Shown piece by piece: positions 1 to 6,995 of a stretch of 16,354 nucleotides of DNA (positions are counted from its first letter, which is position 1; each line of letters starts with the position of its first letter). The stretch is taken from positions 1-16,354 of the forward strand of contig UQOS01000029.1 in NCBI GenBank assembly GCA_900542735.1. The letters run 5' to 3'. The DNA comes from an uncultured Mycoplasmatota bacterium (GTDB taxonomy: Bacteria; Bacillota_I; Bacilli_A; RF39; UBA660). The notes beneath the pieces were generated by a model. It did no database searches. It was not told where the DNA came from and saw only the letters and a list, made by a program, of their open reading frames with translations. Position numbers and translations under genes: made by a program.

Positions 1-1083
1 AATACATTAGATAGTATTACAGTATCAGACTGTACATTAGATCCAGCATTTAATAGTGCTACTACAGAATATAGTTGTACAGTTAAAAATAGTGTAACAA
101 GTGTAACAGTAAATGCAACTGCTACTAGTACAAAAGCAAAAGTAAGAGGACTAGGAGCGAAAGACTTGACAGTCGGAAAAAACACACTACCAATTAGAGT
201 AATAGCAGAAGATGGAAGTGAAAAGATATATAATATCAATATTACTAGAAAAGGTGAAGGTAAAGAGCTAAAATCTGAAATTATGAAAAACACAGTAATT
301 ACAGCTAATCCAACACTAACAACATCATCAAACAATACAAGTGATGCAAGTGGATTATATAAATCAACTGCTACCAATACAGGAGAAGCAACTTATTATT
401 TTAGAGGAAATGTTACTAATAATTATGTAAGTTTTGCAGGACAGATATGGAGAATTGTTAGAATCAATGAAGATGGAACTATCCGTATCATAATGCAAGA
501 TGGAATCAATAGTAATGCTAATATTGCATTCAATTCAAACTATAATAATTATACTTATATGTATTATACAAATAGTCAAGCTAAAACACAACTAGAAAGC
601 TGGTATCAAACAAATATCGGAAGTAAGAAAGATTTAGCAAGTAGTGTAGCTAGTGGAGCTTATTATTGCGAACAAGCAAAAACAAAAAATTTTGATAATG
701 CTACATCAGGAAGTGCTACAATGACTACTTATAATAAATATACCCCAGACTTTAAATGTAGTAGTGATGGAAATGGAAAAGGAGTAGTAAATGCAAGTGT
801 AGGATTACTAACATACGATGAAGTAGTTTATGCAGGTGGTTATTTTAATCAAAGTAATAGTAATTATTATTTAAATAATCCATCTATTTTTTGGTGGACG
901 ATGAGCCCCGCCGGCTTCTCGGGTTCTTATTCGGATGTATGGAGCGTGATTACGTCAGGTGGCATCAACAACTACTTCTCTGTCAATCGTGCTTACGCCG
1001 TCCGTCCAGTTTTAAATCTAACAGCTAATACCAAAATTTCTGATGGTGATGGCAGTAAAGGAAATCCGTTTAACGTTGAATAA
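1..1083 (+). CDS. Surface/secreted protein with cadherin-like domain and DUF6273/C-lectin-like C-terminus (5' end outside window)
   Basis: The frame is open from base 1, so the gene begins upstream; 360 residues are visible before TAA. An internal TTG at 166 is not a credible start because the cadherin-like fold begins before it. Residues about 1-85 read as a cadherin-like beta-sandwich repeat (PF12733 type; starts NTLDSITVSDC, ends IYNINITRK). After a linker, residues about 128-360 form a DUF6273-like domain: YYFRGNV, FAGQIWRIVR, LLTYDEVVYAGG, WWTMSP, AVRPVLNL. Such domains occur in large exported proteins of gut Bacillota; no function is established. No sortase motif or membrane segment is seen at the C-terminus. 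Codons 300-337 are strikingly GC-rich compared with the rest, which suggests a separately maintained or replaced segment. A hairpin terminator follows, so the gene ends its own transcript. Domain naming is by pattern recognition only. Confidence 0.8.
   Translation, partial: NTLDSITVSDCTLDPAFNSATTEYSCTVKNSVTSVTVNATATSTKAKVRGLGAKDLTVGKNTLPIRVIAEDGSEKIYNINITRKGEGKELKSEIMKNTVITANPTLTTSSNNTSDASGLYKSTATNTGEATYYFRGNVTNNYVSFAGQIWRIVRINEDGTIRIIMQDGINSNANIAFNSNYNNYTYMYYTNSQAKTQLESWYQTNIGSKKDLASSVASGAYYCEQAKTKNFDNATSGSATMTTYNKYTPDFKCSSDGNGKGVVNASVGLLTYDEVVYAGGYFNQSNSNYYLNNPSIFWWTMSPAGFSGSYSDVWSVITSGGINNYFSVNRAYAVRPVLNLTANTKISDGDGSKGNPFNVE
898..1010 (+). other. GC-rich candidate variable region inside the DUF6273-like domain
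   Basis: By hand count 61 of 113 bases are G or C, while the coding sequence on either side is clearly AT-rich. The block starts right after the WW codons and ends at the codons for AVRPV. Many codons end in C (gcc, ggc, ttc, agc, atc, aac, tac, gtc), unlike the A/T-ending codons elsewhere in the window. A conserved scaffold (TMSP, spaced V and G, VRPV) alternates with residues that vary in relatives as I remember them. This is what a retroelement-diversified region written from an AAC-rich template would look like, ending in a GC-rich 3' boundary. No reverse transcriptase or template repeat lies in the window, so the assignment is inference. Confidence 0.45.
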
Positions 1084-1104
1084 TTTCACATTCAAACATT
1101 TAGT

Positions 1105-1157
1105 AAAAGTATATGTAACGCTATATTGATAGTATTTACATATACTTTTTTAATTTT
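1105..1157 (+). terminator. Hairpin terminator after the surface-protein gene
   Basis: A perfect 14-bp inverted repeat has arms at 1105-1118 (AAAAGTATATGTAA) and 1136-1149 (TTACATATACTTTT) with a 17-nt loop. The second arm runs into a T-rich tract. The stem is AT-rich but long. It separates the surface gene from yabP. Confidence 0.65.
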
Positions 1158-1180
1158 TTATTCTATTTTTTTCTTTTTCT

Positions 1181-1188
1181 CATATTAT
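1181..1188 (+). promoter_or_regulatory. Possible sigma-E-like -10 element before yabP
   Basis: CATATTAT lies 6 nt before the yabP Shine-Dalgarno and resembles the -10 of mother-cell sigma-E promoters (CATA..AT). yabP is sigma-E-dependent in B. subtilis. The upstream -35 region is a pyrimidine run with no convincing match, so this is tentative. Confidence 0.25.
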
Positions 1189-1206
1189 TTACTAGGAGGC
1201 AATTAT

Positions 1207-1497
1207 ATGGACAAGGAACATACAATTAATAATTATAATCATAGCATTAATGTACTTGAAAGAAAAAATATATTGGTTACTGGTGTTAAGAAGATAGAAA
1301 GTTTTGATGATGAAGAATTTCTAATGGAAACTGTTATGGGCTTTTTGGTATTAAAGGGAGAGGGATTAGAACTTTTAAAACTTGATACTTTACAGGGAAA
1401 TGTTTCTATTAAAGGATTACTAAAGTCTTTCTCTTATTTAGATGAAAATATGAAAAAAGATAAGGAAAATAGTATTATTAGTAGGCTATTTAAATAA
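1207..1497 (+). CDS. yabP: Sporulation protein YabP
   Basis: This 96-residue protein belongs to the YabP/YqfC family, made in the mother cell and needed in B. subtilis for normal spore envelope assembly. The core pattern is clear: LERKNILVTGVKKI, then ESFDDEEFLMET, then MGFLVLKGEGLEL, a compact beta-rich fold followed by a charged tail. The ATG at 1207 is chosen because AGGAGG (1194-1199) sits 7 nt upstream. An in-frame ATG at 1126 would add a hydrophobic leader overlapping the terminator and lacks a ribosome site. The stop overlaps the next start (TAATG), which couples translation to yabQ as in other spore formers. Family and context agree. Confidence 0.88.
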   Translation: MDKEHTINNYNHSINVLERKNILVTGVKKIESFDDEEFLMETVMGFLVLKGEGLELLKLDTLQGNVSIKGLLKSFSYLDENMKKDKENSIISRLFK

Positions 1498-1769
1498 TGG
1501 AATTATCAATACAATTACAGGCTCTTACCGTTTCTTTTGTTTATGGGATTTTGTTTTCCTATTTAATTAAGATTCAATACCGGTATTTATTTGAAAGCAA
1601 ATTATATTATAAAATTCTGATTACTACTTTGTTTATTTTTGATAATTGTTTACTTTACTTTTTAATTCTTAGAATGATAAATAATGCCATGTTTCATATT
1701 TATTTTTTACTTTTAATTATTTTAGGGTATTTATTTGGAGTTAAGTTATTAAAAACTAGAAAAAAGTAA
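1497..1769 (+). CDS. yabQ: Spore cortex biosynthesis protein YabQ
   Basis: A 90-residue integral membrane protein with about three hydrophobic segments (roughly residues 8-25, 39-60 and 65-83) and a basic C-terminus (KLLKTRKK). The spacing of membrane segments and the short basic loop fit the YabQ family, whose B. subtilis member is needed for cortex formation and localises to membranes around the forespore. Sequence identity alone would be weak evidence; the ATG overlapping the yabP stop by one base makes the call firm. It is much shorter than the roughly 210-residue Bacillus protein and corresponds to the conserved membrane core only. A terminator follows directly, so yabP-yabQ is a two-gene unit separate from the division gene. 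Confidence 0.78.
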   Translation: MELSIQLQALTVSFVYGILFSYLIKIQYRYLFESKLYYKILITTLFIFDNCLLYFLILRMINNAMFHIYFLLLIILGYLFGVKLLKTRKK

Positions 1770-1770
1770 T

Positions 1771-1812
1771 TGACATCTTTTTGTAAAGATACAAAAGATG
1801 TCATTTTATTTT
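1771..1812 (+). terminator. Terminator after yabQ
   Basis: Arms TGACATCTTTTTGTA (1771-1785) and TACAAAAGATGTCA (1790-1803) pair over 14 bp with one bulged T and a 4-nt loop, followed by TTTTATTTTG. It begins one base after the yabQ stop. Confidence 0.85.
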
Positions 1813-1813
1813 G

Positions 1814-1842
1814 TTGGTAAAATAATAATTTTGTTTTATAAT
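1814..1842 (+). promoter_or_regulatory. Promoter for divIC
   Basis: TTGGTA (1814-1819) and a perfect TATAAT (1837-1842) are separated by 17 bp. The Shine-Dalgarno AGGAG starts 7 nt after the -10, so the predicted transcript begins at the ribosome site. Confidence 0.65.
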
Positions 1843-1862
1843 GATACTAGGAGATGATTAGG

Positions 1863-2168
1863 GTGGCTAGTAAGAAAAATAAAGTTAAAACTAAATACCG
1901 TTTATGTTTATTCATTCCTATTTGTTCTCTTATCTTAATTACTATTTTTGTATCAGTAGGTAGTTATTGGTTAAAAATTGCTGAAAAGTATCAAGAAAGA
2001 CAAGAGTTACAAAATGAAATTGTAGCTTTAAAAGAAAAAGAAGAAGAATTAAAAGTAGATGTTGAAAGATTAGAAGATCCTGATTATGTAGCTAGATATG
2101 CTAGAGAAAAGTATATGTATTCTAAAGAGGGAGAAATTATTTTAAGATTACCTGATGAAGATAAATAA
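1863..2168 (+). CDS. divIC: DivIC/FtsB-family cell division protein (septum formation initiator)
   Basis: A 101-residue bitopic protein with a short basic cytoplasmic N-terminus, one membrane helix (about residues 12-34), a coiled coil (about 38-68, rich in E, K and L) and the family's extracytoplasmic motif DPDYVARYAREKY followed by GEIILRLP. DivIC/FtsB proteins pair with FtsL-type partners to activate septal peptidoglycan synthesis. I start at GTG 1863 because AGGAG (1849-1853) is 9 nt upstream; the ATG at 1854 abuts the Shine-Dalgarno and is not usable. It follows yabQ as in Bacillus but has its own promoter and terminator, fitting vegetative rather than sporulation-only expression. Confidence 0.85.
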   Translation: MASKKNKVKTKYRLCLFIPICSLILITIFVSVGSYWLKIAEKYQERQELQNEIVALKEKEEELKVDVERLEDPDYVARYAREKYMYSKEGEIILRLPDEDK

Positions 2169-2175
2169 ATTTGAT

Positions 2176-2214
2176 AAGAAATATATGTAAAGAAAGTATA
2201 TTTCTTTTTCTTTT
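2176..2214 (+). terminator. Terminator after divIC
   Basis: A perfect 10-bp AT-rich stem, AAGAAATATA (2176-2185) with TATATTTCTT (2197-2206), 11-nt loop, followed by a T-rich run. Confidence 0.6.
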
Positions 2215-2236
2215 GGTAGTTGTTTTTAAATTCTTA

Positions 2237-2245
2237 TGGTAAAAT
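2237..2245 (+). promoter_or_regulatory. Extended -10 promoter for tilS-ftsH
   Basis: TGGTAAAAT is an extended -10 (TG-n-TAAAAT). No good -35 lies at 16-18 bp, which extended -10 promoters tolerate. Confidence 0.4.
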
Positions 2246-2274
2246 ATTAATTGTGTAAACGAATGGTGGTGTTT

Positions 2275-3594
2275 ATGAAGCAGACTTATCAATATTTGTT
2301 TAATTTAATAAATGAAAAAGAAATAGTGGTTGTAGGGTGCTCTGGTGGACCTGATTCTATGGCTTTACTTTATATGTTAAATAAAATTAGAAGTGTTAAA
2401 AACATATATTTAGTATGTGCTCATGTAAATCATAATATTAGAACGGTTAGTAAAGAGGAACAATTATTTGTTGAAAAATGGTGTTTAGATCATGATATTG
2501 TTTTTGAAACTATGACTATTCAAAAATATGGTGATGATAATTTTGAAAATGAAGCACGTACTATTAGATATAAATTTTTTGATGATATTGTTAGGAAATA
2601 TAATGCTAATTATTTAATGACAGCTCATCATGGTGATGATTTAATGGAAACAATTTTGATGAGAATTGTGCGTGGTTCTACTTTAAATGGGTATGCAGGT
2701 TTTCATAAATTGGTAGATAACGGTAATTATAAAATAGTAAGACCTCTTATCTTTACTACTAAGAGTGAGATTATGGAATATGATAAAAAGTATAATATTC
2801 CATATGTTATTGATAAGACTAATTTTGATGATATACATACTAGAAACAGATATCGTAAAGTTGTTTTACCTTTTTTAAAGAAAGAAAATCCTAATGTGCA
2901 TGAAAAGTTTATAAAATTTAGTAATACTTTAGAAAAATATAATGATTATATTAATAAACAGGCTAGTAGATATTTTTATTCTGTTTATCATGATAGTGTA
3001 TTAGATATTCCTAAGTATTTAGAGTTAGATGAAGTGATTCAAGATAAAATTTTAAATATGATACTTTCTAATTTTTATACAGATGATGTAATGCTTATCA
3101 ATGATAGACATATTGAGTTAATTCATGACTTAATTCAATCTAAGAAAAAGAATACCTATATATATTTACCGAATAATGTAAAAGTTATGAAAGAGTATGA
3201 TAAATTATTTTTAATAAGAGAACAAAATCAAGTTGATAATTATGAAATAGAATTATTTGATTATGCTAAATTACCAAATGGTAAACATATTAAAATGGTT
3301 TCTTCTTGTGATACAAATGGTAATGATGTATGTCGTTTATCTAGTAGTGAAGTCAAGTTACCTCTTTATATTCGTACTAGAAGACATGGTGAAAAAATGG
3401 CTTTAAAAGGAACAAATGGGCATAAAAAGATAAAAGATATTTTTATAGACTGTAAAGTTGCAATGAAAGATAGAGAGTTATGGCCAGTTGTAGTGGATTC
3501 TAATAACGAAGTTGTCTGGATACCAGGTCTTAAAAAGAGTAAATTTAACAAGCAAAAAAATGAGAAATGTGATATAATAATAAAATATTATTAA
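2275..3594 (+). CDS. tilS: tRNA(Ile)-lysidine synthase TilS
   Basis: This cytoplasmic enzyme uses ATP and lysine to convert C34 of the CAU-anticodon tRNA(Ile) to lysidine, so that it reads AUA instead of AUG. The 439-residue product has the N-type PP-loop SGGPDS at residues 23-28, AHVNHNIR and TAHHGDD motifs in the ATPase domain, a middle tRNA-binding region, and a C-terminal TilS domain (YIRTRRHGEKM, HKKIKDIF, VVWIPGLKKS). Length is near the Bacillus protein. The ATG at 2275 is preferred, with GGTGGTG just upstream; the in-frame TTG at 2251 would add eight residues not matching the family. AUA is a common codon in AT-rich genomes, so the gene should be essential. The ftsH ribosome site overlaps its stop. 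Confidence 0.95.
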   Translation: MKQTYQYLFNLINEKEIVVVGCSGGPDSMALLYMLNKIRSVKNIYLVCAHVNHNIRTVSKEEQLFVEKWCLDHDIVFETMTIQKYGDDNFENEARTIRYKFFDDIVRKYNANYLMTAHHGDDLMETILMRIVRGSTLNGYAGFHKLVDNGNYKIVRPLIFTTKSEIMEYDKKYNIPYVIDKTNFDDIHTRNRYRKVVLPFLKKENPNVHEKFIKFSNTLEKYNDYINKQASRYFYSVYHDSVLDIPKYLELDEVIQDKILNMILSNFYTDDVMLINDRHIELIHDLIQSKKKNTYIYLPNNVKVMKEYDKLFLIREQNQVDNYEIELFDYAKLPNGKHIKMVSSCDTNGNDVCRLSSSEVKLPLYIRTRRHGEKMALKGTNGHKKIKDIFIDCKVAMKDRELWPVVVDSNNEVVWIPGLKKSKFNKQKNEKCDIIIKYY

Positions 3595-3607
3595 AGGAGA
3601 TGCAAAA

Positions 3608-5554
3608 ATGAATAAAAATACAGTAAAAAAAGGTTTATTACCTTATTTATTTTTAGTACTTGTTATCTTTGGTGTTTATTATTTATTTAATGTACTTAAT
3701 AATCAACCTAAGGTACTTACTTATAATGAATTAATTCAAGCACTTGATGAGGGAACTGTTACTGAAATGTCAATTACTCCTAGAGAAAGAGCAGTTGTTT
3801 ATGAAATTTATGGTAAATTAAAGGATTACAGTGAAAATGAAAGATTCTTTATTCGTGTTCCTCTTACAGATTCTGTTATTAAGAATGTGTTAGAAGCTGG
3901 AAGCAATAATGAGTTTAAGTTAACTACTAATGTTGACCCTGAATCTAGTTCATTCTGGTTAATTATTGTTAATGTATTACCAATTGTTTTAATTGTTGGC
4001 TTTGGATTCTTCTTCTTAACTAGACAGATGAATGGTGCTAATAAATCTATGGATTTTGGTAAGAGTAGAGCTAGACTTTCTAATGATAATGGCAAAGTAA
4101 CTTTTAAAGATGTTGCTGGATTAAAGGAAGAAAAAGAAGAAGTTAGTGAGTTAATTGATTTCTTAAAAAATCCTAAAAAGTTTACAAAACTTGGAGCTAG
4201 AATTCCAAAGGGAGTTTTATTAGTAGGTCCTCCAGGAACTGGTAAAACATTACTAGCAAAAGCTGTTGCTGGAGAAGCTAATGTACCTTTTTACTTTATC
4301 AGTGGATCTGATTTTGTAGAATTGTTTGTTGGTGTAGGTGCTAGTCGTGTAAGAGATATGTTTAAACAAGCTAAACATACTGCTCCTTGTTTAATCTTTA
4401 TTGATGAAATAGATGCAGTTGGTCGTCAAAGAGGAACAGGTCTTGGTGGTGGACATGATGAAAGAGAACAAACTTTAAACCAATTACTTACGGAAATGGA
4501 CGGTTTTGGAGCTAATGAGGGTATTATCATCATGGCTGCTACAAACAGAGCTGATGTATTAGACCCAGCACTTCTTCGTCCAGGTAGATTTGATAGACAA
4601 GTAACTGTTGATTTACCAGATGTTAGAGAAAGAGAAGAAATCTTAAAAGTACACGCTAGAAATAAAGTATTAGCTCCTAGTGTAAAACTTGAATATTTAG
4701 CAAAACGTACTCCAGGATTTAGTGGAGCAGCACTTGAAAACTTATTAAATGAAGCTGCACTTTTAGCAGTTAGAAGAAACAAAGAAGCTATTACTATGAG
4801 TGAAATTGATGAAGCTACCGACCGTGTTATTGGAGGTCCAGCTAAGTTATCTAGAAAATATACAGAACATGAAAGACAAGTTGTTGCTTACCATGAAGCA
4901 GGTCATGCTGTTTTAGGTATTAAACTTCCAAATGCTGAAGATGTTCAAAAGATTACTATTATTCCTCGTGGTCAAGCTGGTGGTTATACTTTAATGATGC
5001 CAAAAGAGGAAACTTATCTTGCTACTAAGAGTGAGTTACTTCAAAGAATTACTGGTTTACTTGGTGGTAGAGTTTCAGAAGAAATTCATTTTAAAGAAGT
5101 AACAACTGGTGCACATAATGACTTTGAAAAAGCTACTAAGATAGCTCGTGCTATGGTTACTGAATATGGTATGAGTGATTTAGGACCTGTTCAATTAGAA
5201 CAACAAGAAGGTGGCGTATTCTTAGGTAGAGATTATAATAAAACTAAGAATTTCTCTAATGAAATCGCACATGAAATTGATAAAGAGGTTCGTAAGATTA
5301 TTGATAGCTGTTATAAAGAAGCTACTCGTATCTTAAAAGAAAACCAAGATTTAATTAAGTTAATTGCAGATGCATTACTTGAAAATGAAACTATTACAAA
5401 AGAACAAATTGATTCTTTAGTAGAAACTGGACACATGCCTATTGAAAAAGAAGAAACCTTAACTGAATTAAAAGCTAAGGCTAAAGAAAAAGGTATTAAA
5501 GGTTATACTAAAATGACGAAAGAAGAATTAGAAGAAGCTATTAAAGAAGATTAA
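3608..5554 (+). CDS. ftsH: ATP-dependent zinc metalloprotease FtsH with Rho_N/SAP-like C-terminal tail
   Basis: Membrane-anchored hexameric AAA+ protease that degrades membrane and regulatory proteins. The 648 residues show a first membrane helix (about 10-30), a small extracytoplasmic domain, a second helix (about 114-138), Walker A GPPGTGKT at 207-214, Walker B FIDE at 264-267, the second region of homology with RPGRFDRQ, and the zinc site HEAGH at 429-433 with a third-ligand aspartate near 505 (HNDFEKA). AAAGGAG (3593-3599) overlaps the tilS stop and sets the ATG. The core is canonical. The last about 30 residues (617-645, starting TLTELKAKAKEK, with GIKGYTKMTKEEL) look like a Rho_N/SAP-type helical module not normally present in FtsH. 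It forms the end of the tilS-ftsH operon. Confidence 0.97.
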   Translation: MNKNTVKKGLLPYLFLVLVIFGVYYLFNVLNNQPKVLTYNELIQALDEGTVTEMSITPRERAVVYEIYGKLKDYSENERFFIRVPLTDSVIKNVLEAGSNNEFKLTTNVDPESSSFWLIIVNVLPIVLIVGFGFFFLTRQMNGANKSMDFGKSRARLSNDNGKVTFKDVAGLKEEKEEVSELIDFLKNPKKFTKLGARIPKGVLLVGPPGTGKTLLAKAVAGEANVPFYFISGSDFVELFVGVGASRVRDMFKQAKHTAPCLIFIDEIDAVGRQRGTGLGGGHDEREQTLNQLLTEMDGFGANEGIIIMAATNRADVLDPALLRPGRFDRQVTVDLPDVREREEILKVHARNKVLAPSVKLEYLAKRTPGFSGAALENLLNEAALLAVRRNKEAITMSEIDEATDRVIGGPAKLSRKYTEHERQVVAYHEAGHAVLGIKLPNAEDVQKITIIPRGQAGGYTLMMPKEETYLATKSELLQRITGLLGGRVSEEIHFKEVTTGAHNDFEKATKIARAMVTEYGMSDLGPVQLEQQEGGVFLGRDYNKTKNFSNEIAHEIDKEVRKIIDSCYKEATRILKENQDLIKLIADALLENETITKEQIDSLVETGHMPIEKEETLTELKAKAKEKGIKGYTKMTKEELEEAIKED

Positions 5555-5567
5555 TAGTTTCTTTTTT

Positions 5568-6005
5568 TTATTTTCTTTTTCTTCCAAGTATTCCGTCAAT
5601 TGAAAAGTCTTTATATATTTTTGATAGATTAAACAAAAAATTAGTTGGAATCAAATATCTACTGTTTTCATAATGTGCATATGCAGACTGACTGGTATTG
5701 ATAGCATCAGCGATTTGTTGTTGTGTTTTTTTATTTTGTTTTCTTATTTCTCTTAAATTTTTTGCTATAGTGTCTAAGTCTATTTTAAGCTCTTCATATT
5801 TTTGATTTTTATTGGTTAAACCAAATAAGTAATCTAAGCTAAAGTTATATTTGTTTGCATATTTAATTAACTGTTCTAGTGGTATTGTATCTTTATTTGT
5901 TTCCCAACCAGAAATCGTTGAATAGGTTACGCCAAATAAGGTTGTTAGGTCTTTTTGTTTTAAATTAAGGGTTTCCCTTGTGCTTCTTAATCTATAAATA
6001 ATCAT
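5568..6005 (-). CDS. Transcriptional regulator with two XRE-type HTH domains
   Basis: A 145-residue protein made almost wholly of two Cro/C1-type helix-turn-helix domains. HTH 1 spans about residues 4-62 (QKDLTTLFGVTYSTISGWE as turn and recognition helix). HTH 2 spans about 80-142 (TQQQIADAINTSQSAYAHYE). A short charged linker joins them and there is no sensor domain. The ATG at 6005 is preferred because GGTGAT lies about 5 nt upstream; the TTG at 6017 is less likely. It converges on ftsH with 13 bp between stops and diverges from the DUF4352 operon, sharing a 103-bp region that holds two direct repeats. That layout suggests autoregulation and control of the membrane operon, which is inference. 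It is unlike the housekeeping neighbours. Confidence 0.85.
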   Translation of the reverse strand: MIIYRLRSTRETLNLKQKDLTTLFGVTYSTISGWETNKDTIPLEQLIKYANKYNFSLDYLFGLTNKNQKYEELKIDLDTIAKNLREIRKQNKKTQQQIADAINTSQSAYAHYENSRYLIPTNFLFNLSKIYKDFSIDGILGRKRK

Positions 6006-6035
6006 ATCTATCACCAATTTTATTTTTACAATAAA

Positions 6036-6070
6036 TTGGGAAAATATACTTTTTTCTTGGGGAAATAGAC
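6036..6070. promoter_or_regulatory. Candidate operator: two 14-bp direct repeats 21 bp apart
   Basis: TTGGGAAAATATAC (6036-6049) and TTGGGGAAATAGAC (6057-6070) match at 12 of 14 positions, with starts 21 bp apart, about two helical turns. Copy 2 overlaps the -35 of the rightward operon and copy 1 lies just upstream of the leftward regulator gene. A double-HTH regulator encoded next door is the natural candidate ligand. Confidence 0.55.
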
Positions 6071-6086
6071 TGAAATGTGTTATAAT
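6057..6086 (+). promoter_or_regulatory. Promoter of the DUF4352 operon
   Basis: A perfect TATAAT (6081-6086) with an upstream TG-n (6078-6080) makes an extended -10. TTGGGG (6057-6062) is a weak -35 at 18 bp spacing and is part of direct repeat copy 2. AAAGGAGG starts 7 nt after the -10. Confidence 0.65.
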
Positions 6087-6108
6087 CAGTTTAAAGGAGG
6101 GAAAGATT

Positions 6109-6738
6109 ATGAAAACAAACAGTAATTTAGAAGGTGTTGAGACAAAAAATACAAGAAAAATACTTATTTTTATTTTTGTTGTTGCTGTTGTTATTCTTAT
6201 ACTAGTTATTGCTAATAATTCATCAGATAAAAATACTTCTAATGATACAAATAATAATTATCAAAATAGTAGTATTAATTCTAATAGCAGTAGTACTTCT
6301 AGCAGTGATTATGACAATAAGAATGATGTTGATACTGTTATTAATAAGAATAAAGTATATGGATTCGATGAAACTTTTGTTTTTGATAACTTAGAAATTA
6401 CCATAGGCAGTAATTATTCATTCACTGTAGTTCAGAACCGTTTTTCAGATTATAATAATCACGAGGTTTTAAAATTACCTGTTACTGTAAAGAATATTAG
6501 TAGTGATACGCATGGACTTAATATGTTTTCTTATACTTGTTATGGTTCAAATGGTACAGAAGTAGAAAAACTTGGTTCTTATTTTGATGAAGATATTGAT
6601 TATGCTGGTGATTTGAGAAGTGGTGCTTCTTATACAAAGTATATGTATTTTGAATATGATGGCGATGGTCTTTATGCATTAGAGTTTGATAATTATGCAA
6701 CAAAAGTTACAGTAGAATTTCAAATTAAGAAAGGTTAG
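6109..6738 (+). CDS. Membrane-anchored DUF4352/telokin-like protein
   Basis: A 209-residue protein with a short cytoplasmic N-terminus, one membrane helix (about 17-35) and a low-complexity N/S/D linker (about 36-75), ending in an extracytoplasmic immunoglobulin-like domain (about 82-209). That domain has VFDNLEITIG, LPVTVKNIS, a Y-rich strand region and YFEYDGDGLYALEF, matching the DUF4352 (telokin-like) pattern. No lipobox cysteine is present. The domain's function is unknown; it commonly occurs in exported proteins of Gram-positive bacteria. AAAGGAGG (6093-6100) gives a strong start. It is the first gene of a three-gene membrane operon under the divergent double-HTH regulator, and may be a surface sensor or binding protein, though nothing here proves it. 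Confidence 0.8.
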   Translation: MKTNSNLEGVETKNTRKILIFIFVVAVVILILVIANNSSDKNTSNDTNNNYQNSSINSNSSSTSSSDYDNKNDVDTVINKNKVYGFDETFVFDNLEITIGSNYSFTVVQNRFSDYNNHEVLKLPVTVKNISSDTHGLNMFSYTCYGSNGTEVEKLGSYFDEDIDYAGDLRSGASYTKYMYFEYDGDGLYALEFDNYATKVTVEFQIKKG

Positions 6739-6746
6739 GTAAAATT

Positions 6747-6986
6747 ATGGATTCCAATAATAAAATCAATTCTTTAGCACTAGCTGGATTTATTACATCA
6801 ATCATTTCATTATTTTTAAATTTTTGGGGAATAGTTGGAATAGTAGGTGTTGTATTATCAAGTGTGGGCTTAGCACAAATCAATTCTAAGAAAGAGCATG
6901 GTAGTGGTTTAGCAATTTCTGGAATTATGATAGGTGTTTTTAGTATTTTATATGCATTTTATATTATTGTTTCATTTACTATGTGA
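6747..6986 (+). CDS. DUF4190-type small membrane protein
   Basis: A 79-residue protein with two long hydrophobic helices (about 9-38 and 51-77) around a short polar turn. The pattern NSLALAGFITSIIS, GLAQINSKKEHGSGLAISGI matches DUF4190, a two-helix family with conserved small residues and no known activity. It starts 8 nt after the DUF4352 stop with a weak AGGT site, so translational coupling is likely. It ends in TGA, the only TGA stop in the window, and the same frame continues directly into the next small gene. TGG is used for every tryptophan here, so a true stop is the simplest reading. Confidence 0.75.
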   Translation: MDSNNKINSLALAGFITSIISLFLNFWGIVGIVGVVLSSVGLAQINSKKEHGSGLAISGIMIGVFSILYAFYIIVSFTM

Positions 6987-6995
6987 GGTATCATT

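Noticed and set aside
166..1083. Surface gene starting at TTG 166
   Set aside because: The frame is open back to base 1 and the cadherin-like domain begins before 166, so the gene is truncated by the window, not started at TTG.
5543..5567. Terminator after ftsH
   Set aside because: Only a 6-bp AAAGAA/TTCTTT pairing before a T-run; plausible functionally but too weak to list as a feature.
6984..6986. Reassignment of TGA to tryptophan
   Set aside because: All tryptophans in conserved genes (LysRS, CysRS, FtsH, Dus) are TGG and no conserved gene has an internal TGA.
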